A stretch of 64,000 nucleotides of DNA from Halomonas beimenensis (GCF_002549795.1 NZ_CP021435.1:2294001-2358000), one strand, 5' to 3'; positions 42,673-52,756 are shown, numbered from the stretch's first letter. Notes: generated by a model not told the origin, from the sequence alone. Translations and numbers: made by a program.

Positions 42673-44391
42673 CCGCAACAACCAGCTCAGGACCAGCAGC
42701 AGCGTCAGCACCGCCGCCACCCCCTGCCAGAACCCCGCCGGCTCGCGCCACCGACGCCGGCCCGGAGGCGTGCCCGGCGGCGTCTCGGGCAGACGCAGCG
42801 CATGCAGGAACTCCGACAGACGCCGATAGCGAAGCTCTCGCTGGGGCGACAGGGCTCGGCGCAGGACCTCGTCCAGGGCGGGCGACACCTCGGGGTTGCG
42901 CTGCCGCGCGCTCCGGTAATGCATGCGCTCCAGGTCGGTGTGACGCAGCAGTTCCTTGACGGGCACGTCGTAGGGCAGCTCCCCGGTCAGCAACCAGTAG
43001 ACGGTGGACGCCAGGGAGTACTGGTCACTGCGCCGGCCGACCTCATCGTCCAGGGCATACTCCGGGGCGCTGTGCTCGGTGAGGCCCACCTGACGGAGCA
43101 GGCTCCGGGAGCGACGGTGGCCGTCGACGTCGCGCAGGTGGCAGGCGCTGAGGTCGGCGAGCACCACCTGGCCATGGCGGTCGATCAGCACGTTGTCCGG
43201 ATGGACCCGCTGATGCAGCAGATCACGGTGGTGCAGGGCCTGGACGGCCTTGCCCAGTTGCCGGGCGATATCCAGCCGCTGCTCGAGGGTCGCCTGGGGG
43301 TGGCGCATGACCCAGTCGGTGAGCGTCTCTCCGGAGACGTAGGCCATCAGGTAATAGAGGAAGCGCCTCGGCCGGGACGGCTCCATGACCCGCACCACGA
43401 AAGGGGAATGAACCCGTTCCACCACCCACTGCTGGAGCAGGAAGTGCTCCAGGTAGGCGTTGCGACTGGACAGCTCGGGACTCGGCGCCTTCATCACCAT
43501 CTCCCGTTCGGAGTGCACGTCCCGCACCCGGTAGACCCGGGACTGGGCGGTACGCGACAGTACCTCGCGCACTTCCAGGCCATCGAGGCGCTCGCCGACG
43601 GCAAGCTCGGGCGGGATGGGCAGGTCGCCATAGACTTTCCCCGGATGATCGCTCTCCTCCTCGGGCAGGGCATCGATCCGCACCAGCTGGAAGCAGAACT
43701 GGTCTCCCCCGTAGCCACGCTCCTGAGCCCGCTCCCGGGCGGTCTGTGCCAGACGGTCGCAGGCCGCGTCCAGGTCGCTGGCGTCCTGGCGGATCAGCCG
43801 CACATAGTCCGAGGGCATCAGGGTGCCCTGAACCACCTGGGTCGTGAACAGGAAGATGTCGCCCTGCTTGAGCGGCATTCGGGCATAGTCGATGTCGAGG
43901 CTGGCGTCCATGCCGAGCGCCCGCGAGGGGTAGCGATACCCGCCGAGGTCGGTGACGTGATCCCGGGAGAGCTGTTCGAACTCGGCCCCTCGCAGCCGGA
44001 ACACCAGGGTGTCCCCCATGTGGAAGAGGTGGGCCTCCCGGGCACGGAAGATCATGGCGGACAGCGAGCTGACGTAGCCGCCATCGCTCACCTGGCGACT
44101 CTGCCCGAAGCACCAGCCATTCAGCGCCCTCAGCACCCGGGTGGCCGAGGTCTTGACGTCCCAGTGATCCGGGGTCGAGAAGTAGTCGGCGAGGAACCCC
44201 TGGACGCTCAGGTCGCCGGCTTGCTTGGCCAGCGGATTGCGGGAGGTGGAGTCACTGATCAGGGCGCAGGCCCCCTTGGCCGCGAGCAGGGTGCCCTCCG
44301 GCCGACGCACCGCCATCGAGCTGCGATGCCGGCGACGGTCCGGTGCCACGAAGGCCTGACCATGACTCAGTGACAGTTGCGCGGATGCCAA
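42670..44391 (-). CDS. Fused PP2C phosphatase / Ser-Thr kinase-like protein, probable pseudoenzyme
   Basis: A 573-residue protein. Residues about 20-245 match the PP2C-like half and about 265-530 the kinase-like half of the bifunctional kinase/phosphatase family; a C-terminal membrane helix (VAAVLTLLLVLSWLL) anchors it. The kinase catalytic loop reads LLHQRVHPDN where HRDLKPDN is expected (residues 391-400), and the DFG position reads DLS. In the phosphatase half the ATDG-type metal-binding motif reads FTTQ, and the first Asp motif is altered. The VAIK-like Lys (MVMKAP) and APE (SAPEYALD) remain. The TTG start at 44391 has AAGGAG six bases upstream. Both halves are thus doubtful enzymes; a signalling or scaffold role is inference. 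Confidence 0.8.
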   Translation of the reverse strand: MASAQLSLSHGQAFVAPDRRRHRSSMAVRRPEGTLLAAKGACALISDSTSRNPLAKQAGDLSVQGFLADYFSTPDHWDVKTSATRVLRALNGWCFGQSRQVSDGGYVSSLSAMIFRAREAHLFHMGDTLVFRLRGAEFEQLSRDHVTDLGGYRYPSRALGMDASLDIDYARMPLKQGDIFLFTTQVVQGTLMPSDYVRLIRQDASDLDAACDRLAQTARERAQERGYGGDQFCFQLVRIDALPEEESDHPGKVYGDLPIPPELAVGERLDGLEVREVLSRTAQSRVYRVRDVHSEREMVMKAPSPELSSRNAYLEHFLLQQWVVERVHSPFVVRVMEPSRPRRFLYYLMAYVSGETLTDWVMRHPQATLEQRLDIARQLGKAVQALHHRDLLHQRVHPDNVLIDRHGQVVLADLSACHLRDVDGHRRSRSLLRQVGLTEHSAPEYALDDEVGRRSDQYSLASTVYWLLTGELPYDVPVKELLRHTDLERMHYRSARQRNPEVSPALDEVLRRALSPQRELRYRRLSEFLHALRLPETPPGTPPGRRRWREPAGFWQGVAAVLTLLLVLSWLLR

Positions 44392-44514
44392 GACGAACTC
44401 CTTGTGATGACGACTCCTGGACCCCGGGGCCCTCGCTCGCTAGCGGGCTCATCATACACCCCCAACGCCTCGGCTGGCTCGTCCACCAAAGCCGCAGACA
44501 CGCCCTAGGTCGGA

Positions 44515-44544
44515 TTGGTAATCGCCGGGGCGGGCTCGTATAAT
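44515..44544 (+). promoter_or_regulatory. Promoter of ppa
   Basis: TTGGTA (44515-44520), 18 bases, then a perfect TATAAT (44539-44544). The ppa ATG is 51 bases further. This is the clearest sigma-70 promoter in the window and fits a highly expressed housekeeping gene. Confidence 0.8.
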
Positions 44545-44594
44545 TCGGCGGATTTTCCACCCGACACGGTCATCCGCCTGAGAAGGACCCGCTC

Positions 44595-45125
44595 ATGAAC
44601 TTCGACAACATTCCCGCCGGCAAGGACCTGCCCAACGACGTCTATGTCGCCATCGAGATCCCGGCCAATCATGCGCCGGTCAAGTACGAGATCGACAAGG
44701 ACATGGGCGCCCTGCTGGTCGACCGCTTCATGGCCACCCCGATGTTCTATCCGGCCAACTACGGTTTCATCCCGCACACCCTGGCCGATGACGGCGACCC
44801 CCTGGACGCCCTGGTCGTGACCCCCTATCCGGTCCAGCCGGGCAGCGTGATCCGTGCCCGTCCCGTGGGCATCCTCAACATGACCGACGAGGCCGGCGAG
44901 GACGCCAAGCTGGTATGCGTGCCGCATCCCAAGCTCTCCAGCCTCTACGACGACATCCAGGAGGTCACCGACCTGCCGGAGCTGCTGCGCCAGCAGATCG
45001 CCCACTTCTTCGAGAACTACAAGGACCTCGAGAAGGGCAAGTGGGTCAAGGTGGAATCCTGGGAGGGCGTCGAGGCCGCCCGCAAGGCCATCGAGAAGGC
45101 CGCCGCCGCCTACGACAAGGCCTGA
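44595..45125 (+). CDS. ppa: Inorganic pyrophosphatase (family I)
   Basis: A 176-residue soluble family I pyrophosphatase, the same length as E. coli Ppa. The metal site [10 protein letters not shown] (after FIPHTLAD) and the KYEIDKD and YPANYGF blocks are intact. It removes PPi made by biosynthesis. Its position beside a PPi-dependent phosphofructokinase is notable because both enzymes draw on the PPi pool. Own promoter upstream and hairpin downstream, so monocistronic. Confidence 0.98.
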   Translation: MNFDNIPAGKDLPNDVYVAIEIPANHAPVKYEIDKDMGALLVDRFMATPMFYPANYGFIPHTLADDGDPLDALVVTPYPVQPGSVIRARPVGILNMTDEAGEDAKLVCVPHPKLSSLYDDIQEVTDLPELLRQQIAHFFENYKDLEKGKWVKVESWEGVEAARKAIEKAAAAYDKA

Positions 45126-45152
45126 TTCCCCGGGACCGATCGTCCTGACGGA

Positions 45153-45186
45153 GCGAAGGGGCCGCCCACCGGGGCGGCCCCTTCGC
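45153..45186. terminator. Strong hairpin between ppa and the DUF2333 gene
   Basis: A 15-bp perfect stem GCGAAGGGGCCGCCC with its complement and a 4-base loop, in the gap between two convergent genes. No T run follows on either strand, but the position fits a bidirectional terminator. Confidence 0.65.
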
Positions 45187-45195
45187 GTCGATGGC

Positions 45196-46440
45196 TCAGC
45201 GGGCCTCGGGGGCGCCCAGGGCGGGCGCCTTTTCGACGCCTTCGGTGGTCTCCATCGGCGTGGCCGGGGATTGCTCGGTGTCCTCCTGGGGCGCCGCCTG
45301 CGGCTCGGCCGGGGCTTGCTCTTCACCCTCCCGGCGCGCCGCTTCCGGCGTGGCCGGGGATTGCTCGGCGTCCTCCCGGGGTGCCGCCTGCGACTCGGCC
45401 GGCGCGGCAGGAGCTTCCTCGGCGGCACCTTCCGCGACCGTTTCCGGTGCGGACGGCCGCGACAGCGCCTGTGCCAGCTCCCGGGTCAGGTCACGGGCGC
45501 GCAACACATGATTGGCCATCACCAGGGAATGGTTGGCGAAGATGCCGAAACCGGAGCCGTTCAGCACCACGGGGCTCCACAGCCGGCGCTGACTGCGCTC
45601 GAGCTCGGCGACCAGGGCGTCCAGGCGCCCCAGCTCGCCGGCATCCTCCAGCGCGTCGGCCAGGTCGTGGCGCAGCGCCACGAGCAGCTGTCGCAACGCC
45701 CAGGTCTGCCCCCGGGCCTCGAAGAAGACATTGTCGACCCGGTACCAGGGGGTCTCCCGGGGAAGCCCCTCGGCCTCCAGGTCCAGGTCGGCCAGGGCCT
45801 CGGGACTGCCGACGCTGGCGGAGAGGCGGCGCCCCAGGTCATCCAGCCCGCGTGCCACGCCGGACAGCCAGGGGGCGACGCCCTGCCCCGGGTCGCCGAA
45901 GGCCGCCTCGCCGGAAGAGAGTTCCCCCAGGTAGCCCTCGAGACCGATCAGGGCCTGCTCCAGGCGGTGCTCGGTGGACGGGTAGAACCAGTCGGTGCTG
46001 TCTCCCGCGAGCTGCTCCTGGACGCGCGCCAGGGCCACGGCATCGTCACCGGTCATCGCCGGCAGGGCCCCGCTCAGGCGACGCGCCTGGCTGAGCACGC
46101 CGAGCTCCCAGGCCGGCATGTTGTCGAGCCACAGTCCCGGCGGGGCGATGTCGTTGCGCAGATAGCCGCCGGGCTTGTCGAGCAGGGTCTCGACCAGGGC
46201 CATCAGGCTGGCCAGGGTCGCGGCGCCATGACCGGCATCGGCGCCGCCCGGGTGCTCGGCGACCGCCTCCACCTCGAAGGCCGGCGGCGTGCGACTCCAC
46301 CAGACGCCGAGTCCCAGGGCCACCAGCAGGTAGAGGCCGGCCAGCGCGAGCAGCGGCTTCCAGATCCAGCCGTATTGCGGGCGCTCCAGCGCCTCGACCC
46401 GCTTGCGCCGCCTCTCGGTCGACTTTCGCTTCAACACCAT
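45196..46440 (-). CDS. DUF2333 family membrane protein
   Basis: A 414-residue protein with a basic N-terminus, one membrane segment (WKPLLALAGLYLLVALGLGVWW, about residues 27-48) and a large periplasmic helical domain with family features such as GGYLRNDIAPPGLWLDNMPAWE and NGSGFGIFANHSLVMANH. Residues about 330-414 are a low-complexity Ala/Pro/Glu tail with imperfect repeats (AAPREDAEQSPATP, AAPQEDTEQSPATP). The function of DUF2333 is not known. The gene converges on ppa. Confidence 0.85.
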   Translation of the reverse strand: MVLKRKSTERRRKRVEALERPQYGWIWKPLLALAGLYLLVALGLGVWWSRTPPAFEVEAVAEHPGGADAGHGAATLASLMALVETLLDKPGGYLRNDIAPPGLWLDNMPAWELGVLSQARRLSGALPAMTGDDAVALARVQEQLAGDSTDWFYPSTEHRLEQALIGLEGYLGELSSGEAAFGDPGQGVAPWLSGVARGLDDLGRRLSASVGSPEALADLDLEAEGLPRETPWYRVDNVFFEARGQTWALRQLLVALRHDLADALEDAGELGRLDALVAELERSQRRLWSPVVLNGSGFGIFANHSLVMANHVLRARDLTRELAQALSRPSAPETVAEGAAEEAPAAPAESQAAPREDAEQSPATPEAARREGEEQAPAEPQAAPQEDTEQSPATPMETTEGVEKAPALGAPEAR

Positions 46441-46733
46441 GATCCCTGTTCCCTATCGATGTCCGACCGGGGCGCGACGATCGGGCGCGCCCCGGCCATG
46501 AAGGCGGGCATCCACAGAGCCCCCGCCGCTGCGATATCCTAGGGTCAAGGCTCGCTCGGCTGCGCCAAGCATCGCCGAGGCCGCCTCGACCAGAACGCTC
46601 ACCGTTCCCGTGCGTGGTACATGCTATCGTGAACACGCCCCAGCATCTGATCATAGCGGCCCCTGCCGTGGAACCCCATGCCATCATGCGAGTCTCAAAC
46701 GCGCCCCCGTTCGCCGTGAAGAAAGGAAGCCCC

Positions 46734-48566
46734 GTGTCGTACGCCCGCCGCCTGCTCTCCCTGCTCGCCTTCCTGCTGTTTCCCCTGGCCGCCCAGGCCC
46801 AGTGGTTCGGCGACGATCAGGCGGACTTCCTGCCGGTGCAGGAAGCCTTCCAGCCCAGCGCCTGGCACGACGGCGAGACCCTCATGGTCGGCTTCGAGAA
46901 CGCCGAGGGCTATTACCTCTACCGGCACCGTTTCAACGTGGAGGCCGACGACATCGCCCTCGGCGAGCCTCGCCTGCCGGCCGGCGAGGCCAAGACCGAC
47001 GAGTTCCTCGGCGACGTGCGGGTCTTCTACGACCGGGTGGTCTTCGCGGTCCCCCTCGAGGGCGAGGCCTCCGGTCCGCTGGCCCTGACGCTGGGCTTCC
47101 AGGGCTGCGCCGATGCCGGGCTCTGCTACCCGCCCGAGCGCGTCACCCTCGTGGCGCCCCAGGGATCGCCGCCGGCCGCTTTCGCCGGCTGGGCCGACGC
47201 TTCCGGCGCGATCGGCGCGGAGGGGGCCTCGCCCCGCCCCGGCCTCGCGGCGCCCGTCAGCGAGGATGGTCGCTTCAGCACCCTGATCCGCGAGGCCGAG
47301 CTGCCCGTGGTCCTCGGCCTGTTCCTGCTGGCCGGGCTGGGGCTGACCTTCACTCCCTGCGTGCTGCCCATGGTGCCGATCCTGTCGTCGATCATCGTCG
47401 GCCAGCGGCCCGGTCGGCCACGCGCCCTGCTCCTCTCGGCCAGCTACGTGGCCGGCATGGTCGCCACCTATACCGCCGTCGGCGTGCTGATGGGCCTGTT
47501 CGGCGCCGGCCTCAACCTCCAGGCGCGGCTGCAGTCGGCGCCCGTACTGATCGCCTTCGCCGCCCTCTTCGTCCTCTTCGCCCTGGCCATGTTCGGCGCC
47601 GTCGACCTGCGGCTGACCCCGCGGCTCGCCGGCCGCATCGATGCCTGGCAGGCCCGGGCCCAGCAGGCCGGCCCCGCCGGCCTGGCCCTGGCCGGGGCGC
47701 TGTCCGTGCTGGTGGTCTCGCCCTGCGTGTCCGCACCGCTGGCGGGCGCCCTGGTCTTCATCTCCTCCACCGGCGACGCCCTGATGGGCGGGGCCGCCCT
47801 GCTCGCCCTGTCCCTGGGCATGGGACTCCCCCTGCTGCTGGTGGGCACCCTCGGCCCCGGCCTGCTGCCACGCACCGGCGCCTGGATGACCGGGGTCAAG
47901 ACCGCCTTCGGTTTCCTCCTGCTGGGGATCGGCGTCTGGCTGATCGAGCGCCTGGTGCCGGCCCCGCTCGCCCTGCTGCTCTGGGCGACCCTCGCCATCG
48001 GCGCGGCCCTCGCGCTCGGCGCCCTGACCTGGAACACGCCGCGGGGCTGGCCCCGGGTCCGCCAGACCGCCGGCCTGTTGCTGCTGACCTGGGGCGTGAC
48101 CCTGGTGATCGGTGCCTCCCGGGGCGCGCATGACCCGCTGCGGCCGCTGGCCGCCTCCCCGTCCCCGGCGTCGACCGGCGCCGAGGCCCCGGTTCGCGAC
48201 ATTCGCGTCGTGCGGACCCTGCCGGAACTCGAGACGGCGTTGAGCGACGGCTCGGGACCGGCCTTCGTCAACGTCACCGCCGACTGGTGCATCTCCTGCA
48301 AGGTGATGGAGCGGGAGGTCTTCCCCGACCCGGCGGTGGCCGCCCCCCTGGCCGATTTCCGGCGCATCGAGGTGGACGTCACCGAGACCGACGCCGGCAG
48401 CCGCGCCCTGCTCGAGCACTACGCCCTGTTCGGTCCGCCCAGCCTGCTATTCTTCGACGGCGGCCGGGAATTGCGCGATGCTCGCATCCAGGGCGAGGTC
48501 GACGCCGACCGCCTGGCCGGCCACCTCGAGGGGGTCAAGGCCTGGCTCGGAGAACGGCAAGGCTGA
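46734..48566 (+). CDS. dsbD: Thiol:disulfide interchange protein DsbD
   Basis: A 610-residue protein carrying electrons from cytoplasmic thioredoxin to periplasmic DsbC/CcmG. Signal peptide [18 protein letters not shown]; alpha domain with the Cys pair in [14 protein letters not shown]; eight-TM beta domain with [12 protein letters not shown] and [15 protein letters not shown]-terminal thioredoxin-like gamma domain with [15 protein letters not shown]. All six catalytic Cys are present. The likely start is GTG at 46734, behind AAGGAAG; an ATG at 46686 would add 16 residues before the signal peptide. Confidence 0.96.
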   Translation: MSYARRLLSLLAFLLFPLAAQAQWFGDDQADFLPVQEAFQPSAWHDGETLMVGFENAEGYYLYRHRFNVEADDIALGEPRLPAGEAKTDEFLGDVRVFYDRVVFAVPLEGEASGPLALTLGFQGCADAGLCYPPERVTLVAPQGSPPAAFAGWADASGAIGAEGASPRPGLAAPVSEDGRFSTLIREAELPVVLGLFLLAGLGLTFTPCVLPMVPILSSIIVGQRPGRPRALLLSASYVAGMVATYTAVGVLMGLFGAGLNLQARLQSAPVLIAFAALFVLFALAMFGAVDLRLTPRLAGRIDAWQARAQQAGPAGLALAGALSVLVVSPCVSAPLAGALVFISSTGDALMGGAALLALSLGMGLPLLLVGTLGPGLLPRTGAWMTGVKTAFGFLLLGIGVWLIERLVPAPLALLLWATLAIGAALALGALTWNTPRGWPRVRQTAGLLLLTWGVTLVIGASRGAHDPLRPLAASPSPASTGAEAPVRDIRVVRTLPELETALSDGSGPAFVNVTADWCISCKVMEREVFPDPAVAAPLADFRRIEVDVTETDAGSRALLEHYALFGPPSLLFFDGGRELRDARIQGEVDADRLAGHLEGVKAWLGERQG

Positions 48567-48710
48567 GACGACCGGGTCCCGAGCGAACGCTGTTCGCCCC
48601 CGCTGGACATCGACACGGATTTTCGGCAAACTCCGCCGACACCGCTTTCGAAGGCGATAGAGGCGGCAAGAGACGCCATCTTGCCGCGATCTATGGCAAC
48701 TTGGCCCCGG

Positions 48711-48738
48711 TTGACAGCGCCGGCCGCCACCCCAGAAT
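48711..48738 (+). promoter_or_regulatory. Predicted accB promoter
   Basis: A perfect TTGACA (48711-48716) followed after 16 bases by CAGAAT (48733-48738), with the accB ATG only 22 bases further. The -35 is excellent and the -10 moderate. Confidence 0.5.
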
Positions 48739-48760
48739 CCACCCGATCGAGACACGTCAT

Positions 48761-49231
48761 ATGGATATCCGCAAGGTCAAGAAGCTGATCGAGCTGCTGG
48801 AAGAGTCGAACATCAGCGAGATCGAGATCCAGGAAGGCGAGGAATCGGTGCGCATCAGCCGCCATCCCAACGGCGCCGCCTATCCCCAGGCACCCGCCCC
48901 GGCCGCCCCGACCCAGGCCCCCGCCCAGCCCGCCGCGGCACCGCAGCCGGCGGCCGAGCCCGCCGCCCCGGTCGCCGACCAGGCGCCCGGCTACCAGGGC
49001 CATGAGGTGCTGTCCCCCATGGTGGGCACCTTCTACCGCGCGCCGGCGCCGGGCGCCAAGCCCTTCGCCGAGGTCGGCCAGAGCGTCAAGAAGGGCGAGA
49101 CCATCTGCATCGTCGAGGCCATGAAGATGATGAACCAGATCGAAGCCGACCGTGACGGCGTGATCGAGGCCATCCTGGTCGAAGACGGCGAGCCGGTCGA
49201 GTTCGAGCAGCCGCTGGTCGTCCTCTCCTGA
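48761..49231 (+). CDS. accB: Acetyl-CoA carboxylase biotin carboxyl carrier protein
   Basis: A 156-residue BCCP, the same length as E. coli AccB. It opens with [32 protein letters not shown], has an Ala/Pro-rich linker (about residues 40-75), then the biotinyl domain with the biotinylated Lys in [12 protein letters not shown] and the thumb region ([11 protein letters not shown]). First gene of the accBC operon; needs biotin made by the bio genes at 60-64 kb. Confidence 0.98.
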   Translation: MDIRKVKKLIELLEESNISEIEIQEGEESVRISRHPNGAAYPQAPAPAAPTQAPAQPAAAPQPAAEPAAPVADQAPGYQGHEVLSPMVGTFYRAPAPGAKPFAEVGQSVKKGETICIVEAMKMMNQIEADRDGVIEAILVEDGEPVEFEQPLVVLS

Positions 49232-49260
49232 TCTTCCCATTCCACCAGACGGACTCCCTC

Positions 49261-50601
49261 ATGCTGGACAAGGTTCTCATCGCCAATCGCGGCGAGATCG
49301 CCCTGCGCATCCTGCGCGCCTGCAAGGAGCTGGGCATCCGGACCGTCGCGGTTCATTCCAAGGCCGATCGCGAGCTGATGCACGTTCGCCTGGCCGACGA
49401 AGCCGTATGCATCGGTCCCGCCGCCTCGGCGCAGTCGTACCTCAACATCCCCTCGCTGATCAGCGCGGCCGAAGTCACGGACTCCAGCGCCATCCATCCC
49501 GGCTACGGCTTCCTCTCCGAGAACGCCGATTTCGCCGAACAGGTGGAGCGCTCGGGCTTCACCTTCATCGGCCCCCGGGCCGAGACCATTCGCCTGATGG
49601 GCGACAAGGTCAGTGCGATCGAGGCCATGAAGCAGGCCGGCGTGCCCACCGTGCCGGGGTCCGATGGCCCGCTGGGCGATGACGAGGGCGAGATCCTGGC
49701 GACCGCCCGGCGCATCGGCTACCCGGTGATCATCAAGGCCGCCGCCGGGGGCGGCGGACGGGGGATGCGCGTGGTGCACACCGAGGCGCACCTGCTCTCC
49801 GCGGTGACCGTGACCCGCACCGAGGCCCATTCGGCCTTCGGCGACGGCACCGTCTACATGGAGAAGTTCCTCGAGAGGCCGCGTCACGTCGAGGTCCAGG
49901 TGCTGGCCGACGGACAGGGCAATGCCATCCATCTCTTCGACCGCGACTGCTCCCTGCAGCGTCGCCACCAGAAGGTCATCGAGGAGGCTCCCGCCCCCGC
50001 CCTCGACCCCGAGGCGCGCGGCAAGGTCCTCGAGGCTTGCCGGGAGGCCTGCATCGAGATCGGCTACCGCGGCGCCGGCACCTTCGAGTTCCTCTATGAG
50101 GACGGCCAGTTCTTCTTCATCGAGATGAACACCCGGGTCCAGGTGGAACATCCGGTCACCGAGATGGTCACCGGGGTGGACATCGTCCGCGAACAGCTGC
50201 GCATCGCCTCCGGCCTGCCGCTGTCGATCACCCAGGACCAGGTCGAGCTCCGGGGCCACGCCTTCGAGTGCCGCATCAACGCCGAAGACGCCAGGACCTT
50301 CATGCCCTCGCCGGGCAAGGTCACCCTCTATCATCCGCCGGGCGGTCTCGGCGTGCGCATGGATTCCCATGTCTACACCGGCTATTCGGTGCCGCCGCAC
50401 TACGACTCCCTGATCGGCAAGCTGATCACCTGGGGCGACGACCGCGAGACGGCCCTGACCCGGATGCGCAACGCCCTGGACGAGCTGCTGGTCGAAGGCA
50501 TCAAGACCAACACCGACCTGCACAAGGACCTGGTCCGCGACGGCTACTTCCAGCAGGGCGGCGTCAATATCCATTACCTGGAGAAGAAGCTGGGGCTCTG
50601 A
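49261..50601 (+). CDS. accC: Acetyl-CoA carboxylase biotin carboxylase subunit
   Basis: A 446-residue ATP-grasp enzyme that carboxylates BCCP-bound biotin for fatty acid synthesis. N-domain [21 protein letters not shown]-grasp glycine loop [11 protein letters not shown], catalytic segment [14 protein letters not shown], then the AccC C-terminal domain with [10 protein letters not shown]. Length as in E. coli (449). It follows accB by 29 bases and serves as the intact reference for the biotin-carboxylase-like remnant at 21121-22032. Confidence 0.98.
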   Translation: MLDKVLIANRGEIALRILRACKELGIRTVAVHSKADRELMHVRLADEAVCIGPAASAQSYLNIPSLISAAEVTDSSAIHPGYGFLSENADFAEQVERSGFTFIGPRAETIRLMGDKVSAIEAMKQAGVPTVPGSDGPLGDDEGEILATARRIGYPVIIKAAAGGGGRGMRVVHTEAHLLSAVTVTRTEAHSAFGDGTVYMEKFLERPRHVEVQVLADGQGNAIHLFDRDCSLQRRHQKVIEEAPAPALDPEARGKVLEACREACIEIGYRGAGTFEFLYEDGQFFFIEMNTRVQVEHPVTEMVTGVDIVREQLRIASGLPLSITQDQVELRGHAFECRINAEDARTFMPSPGKVTLYHPPGGLGVRMDSHVYTGYSVPPHYDSLIGKLITWGDDRETALTRMRNALDELLVEGIKTNTDLHKDLVRDGYFQQGGVNIHYLEKKLGL

Positions 50602-50621
50602 TCCCCGCCCGACTCTCCCCC

Positions 50622-50645
50622 ACGGGGCGGCACCTGCCGCCCCGT
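50622..50645 (+). terminator. Hairpin between accC and prmA
   Basis: ACGGGGCGGCA and its complement form an 11-bp stem with a 2-base gap, followed by CGTCTTTCCCC. It lies 20 bases after the accC stop and probably ends or attenuates the accBC transcript. Confidence 0.6.
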
Positions 50646-50676
50646 CGTCTTTCCCCATCCATCTCGGGAGCCTCCC

Positions 50677-51621
50677 ATGCCCTGGTTGCAACTCAAGGCC
50701 CGCATCGCTCCGGAACAGGCCGAACTGCTCGAAGAGCTCCTGCTGGCCGAAGGCGCCACCGCCATCACCCTCCAGGACGCCCATGACGAGCCGGTCTTCG
50801 AGCCCGAACGCGGCACCACCCCGCTCTGGGACCAGACGGTGCTCACCGGCCTCTACGACGACCTCGAAGGGCTCTCGGCCATGCTCGAGCGGCTCGCGGC
50901 CGCCTGGGCCGAGGCCGTGCCCGGGGAACCCTGCCCGACCATCGAGCACGAGCTGCTCGACGACCGGGACTGGGAACGCGCCTGGATGGACGACTTCGCT
51001 CCCCTGCGCATGGGCGAGCGACTGTGGATCGTGCCCAGCTGGCACGAGGCCCCGGACCCCGGGGCGGTGAACCTGCACCTCGACCCGGGCCTGGCCTTCG
51101 GCACGGGCACCCACCCCACCACGGCACTGTGCCTGGAATGGCTCGATGGCCAGGCCTCGGCCGGCGCCCTGGAGGACATCGAGGTACTCGACGTGGGCTG
51201 CGGCTCGGGCATCCTGGCCATCGCCGCCCTGAAGCTCGGGGCGCGACACGCCACGGGCACCGACATCGACCCCCAGGCGCTCACCGCCAGCCGCGACAAC
51301 GCCGAGCGCAATGCCGTACCCGAGGCGGACTTCCGGCTCTGCTACCCGGAACGGCTGGAGGCCGGGGCTCGGTTCCCGCTGGTGGTCGCCAACATCCTGG
51401 CCGGGCCGCTGGTCGAGCTCGCCGACGAGATCGCCGGTCGGGTGGCACCGGGCGGGCGCCTGGCCCTGTCGGGCATCCTCGAGCGCCAGGCCGAGGCGGT
51501 CCTCGATGCCTATCGCGACCGCGGCCTGGTCATGGACGAGCCCGAGGTGCGCGAGGGCTGGGTTCGCTTGACCGGGTATCGCCCCGCTGGGCGGCACTCC
51601 GCTGGGCGACACTCCGCCTGA
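50677..51621 (+). CDS. prmA: Ribosomal protein L11 methyltransferase
   Basis: A 314-residue SAM-dependent methyltransferase that trimethylates ribosomal protein L11. N-terminal recognition domain MPWLQLKARIAPEQAELLEELL; GTGTHPTTALCLEWL; SAM motif I VLDVGCGSGILAIAALKLGA; NILAGPLVEL. The final residues GRHSAGRHSA come from a short tandem duplication of the 3' end and extend beyond the usual C-terminus (E. coli PrmA is 293). Confidence 0.97.
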   Translation: MPWLQLKARIAPEQAELLEELLLAEGATAITLQDAHDEPVFEPERGTTPLWDQTVLTGLYDDLEGLSAMLERLAAAWAEAVPGEPCPTIEHELLDDRDWERAWMDDFAPLRMGERLWIVPSWHEAPDPGAVNLHLDPGLAFGTGTHPTTALCLEWLDGQASAGALEDIEVLDVGCGSGILAIAALKLGARHATGTDIDPQALTASRDNAERNAVPEADFRLCYPERLEAGARFPLVVANILAGPLVELADEIAGRVAPGGRLALSGILERQAEAVLDAYRDRGLVMDEPEVREGWVRLTGYRPAGRHSAGRHSA

Positions 51622-51638
51622 CGCGACCGAACGCCACC

Positions 51639-51667
51639 TTCACCGCAGCCACCGGGGGGCGTATGAT
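51639..51667 (+). promoter_or_regulatory. Predicted promoter of dusB-fis
   Basis: TTCACC (51639-51644), 17 bases, TATGAT (51662-51667). The dusB ATG lies 31 bases further. In E. coli the dusB-fis operon also has a single strong promoter just upstream of dusB. Confidence 0.55.
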
Positions 51668-51697
51668 ATGTCCCCCTTCGAGCCATCGAGCCCGACC

Positions 51698-52756
51698 ATG
51701 ACCGACTCTCGCCCCCTGCCACGCATCGGACGCCACCGGTTGCCCAATCGGGTGATCCTGGCCCCCATGGCCGGCGTCACCGACCGCCCCTTCCGGGCGC
51801 TCTGTCGGCGGCTGGGGGCAGGCCTGGTGGTGGGCGAGATGGTGACCTCGGATCCCAGGCTGTGGCATACCCGCAAGTCGCGGCTGCGCATGGATCACCG
51901 CGGAGAGCCCGGTCCCCGGGCCGTGCAGATCGCCGGCGGCGATGCCGAGATGCTGGCCGAGGCGGCGCGCCTCAACGCGGCCATGGGCGCCGAGATCATC
52001 GACATCAACATGGGCTGCCCGGCCAAGAAGGTCTGCAACAAGGCCGCCGGATCGGCCCTGTTGCGTGACGAAGGCCTGGTGGGCGAGATCCTCGACGCGG
52101 TGGTAGGCGCCGTGGACATCCCGGTGACGCTCAAGATTCGTACCGGCTGGTGCGCCGAGAGCAACAACGGCGTGCGCGTCGCCCGTCTCGCCGAGGCGGC
52201 CGGCATCCAGGCCCTGGCCGTCCATGGCCGCCACCGCCAGCAGCGCTATGGCGGCGAGGCCGAATACGACACCATCGCCGCCATCAAGGCCGCCGTGGAC
52301 CTGCCGGTGTTCGCCAACGGGGACATCGATTCCCCCGAGAAGGCTCGCCGGGTCCTCGACTATACTGGAGCGGATGCCGTGATGATCGGTCGCGCCGCCC
52401 AGGGCAACCCCTGGCTGTTTCGCGAGATCGACCATTACCTGCAGCACGGCGGACGCCTGGCGCCCCCCGACGATGCCGAGCGCGCGTCGGTGCTGAGGGG
52501 CCACCTGGCGGCCCTGCATGACTTCTACGGCGAGTACATGGGCGTGCGCATCGCCCGCAAGCACCTCGGCTGGTACCTGGCCGGGGATGCCCGTTTCGAC
52601 GAGGCCGCACGCCGCGCCCTGCGCGCCACCTTCAATGGCCTGGACAGTGCCGCTGCCCAGTGCCGCTTCATCGACGAACTCTTTCGTCACGACCCCGCCA
52701 TGGCGCCTGCCCGCGTGGCCCGGGCCGTGACGCCGGATGGAACCTGTGCCGCATGA
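51698..52756 (+). CDS. dusB: tRNA-dihydrouridine synthase B
   Basis: A 352-residue FMN-dependent enzyme reducing uridine in the tRNA D-loop. TIM-barrel opening NRVILAPMAGVTDRPFR; the catalytic Cys in MGCPAKKVCNKAAGSALL; KIRTGW and GDIDSPEKA, with FMN-binding MIGRAAQGNPWLF. ATG at 51698 was chosen over an earlier ATG at 51668 that lies too close to the predicted promoter. Its stop overlaps the fis ATG (ATGA), as in the conserved dusB-fis operon. Confidence 0.97.
   Translation: MTDSRPLPRIGRHRLPNRVILAPMAGVTDRPFRALCRRLGAGLVVGEMVTSDPRLWHTRKSRLRMDHRGEPGPRAVQIAGGDAEMLAEAARLNAAMGAEIIDINMGCPAKKVCNKAAGSALLRDEGLVGEILDAVVGAVDIPVTLKIRTGWCAESNNGVRVARLAEAAGIQALAVHGRHRQQRYGGEAEYDTIAAIKAAVDLPVFANGDIDSPEKARRVLDYTGADAVMIGRAAQGNPWLFREIDHYLQHGGRLAPPDDAERASVLRGHLAALHDFYGEYMGVRIARKHLGWYLAGDARFDEAARRALRATFNGLDSAAAQCRFIDELFRHDPAMAPARVARAVTPDGTCAA

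Noticed and set aside
49033..51612. An 859-codon open frame on the minus strand opposite accB-accC-prmA
   Set aside because: It is antisense to three clearly conserved genes. Long open antisense frames are expected at this GC content, and the protein is low-complexity Gly/Val/Asp-rich with no motif.
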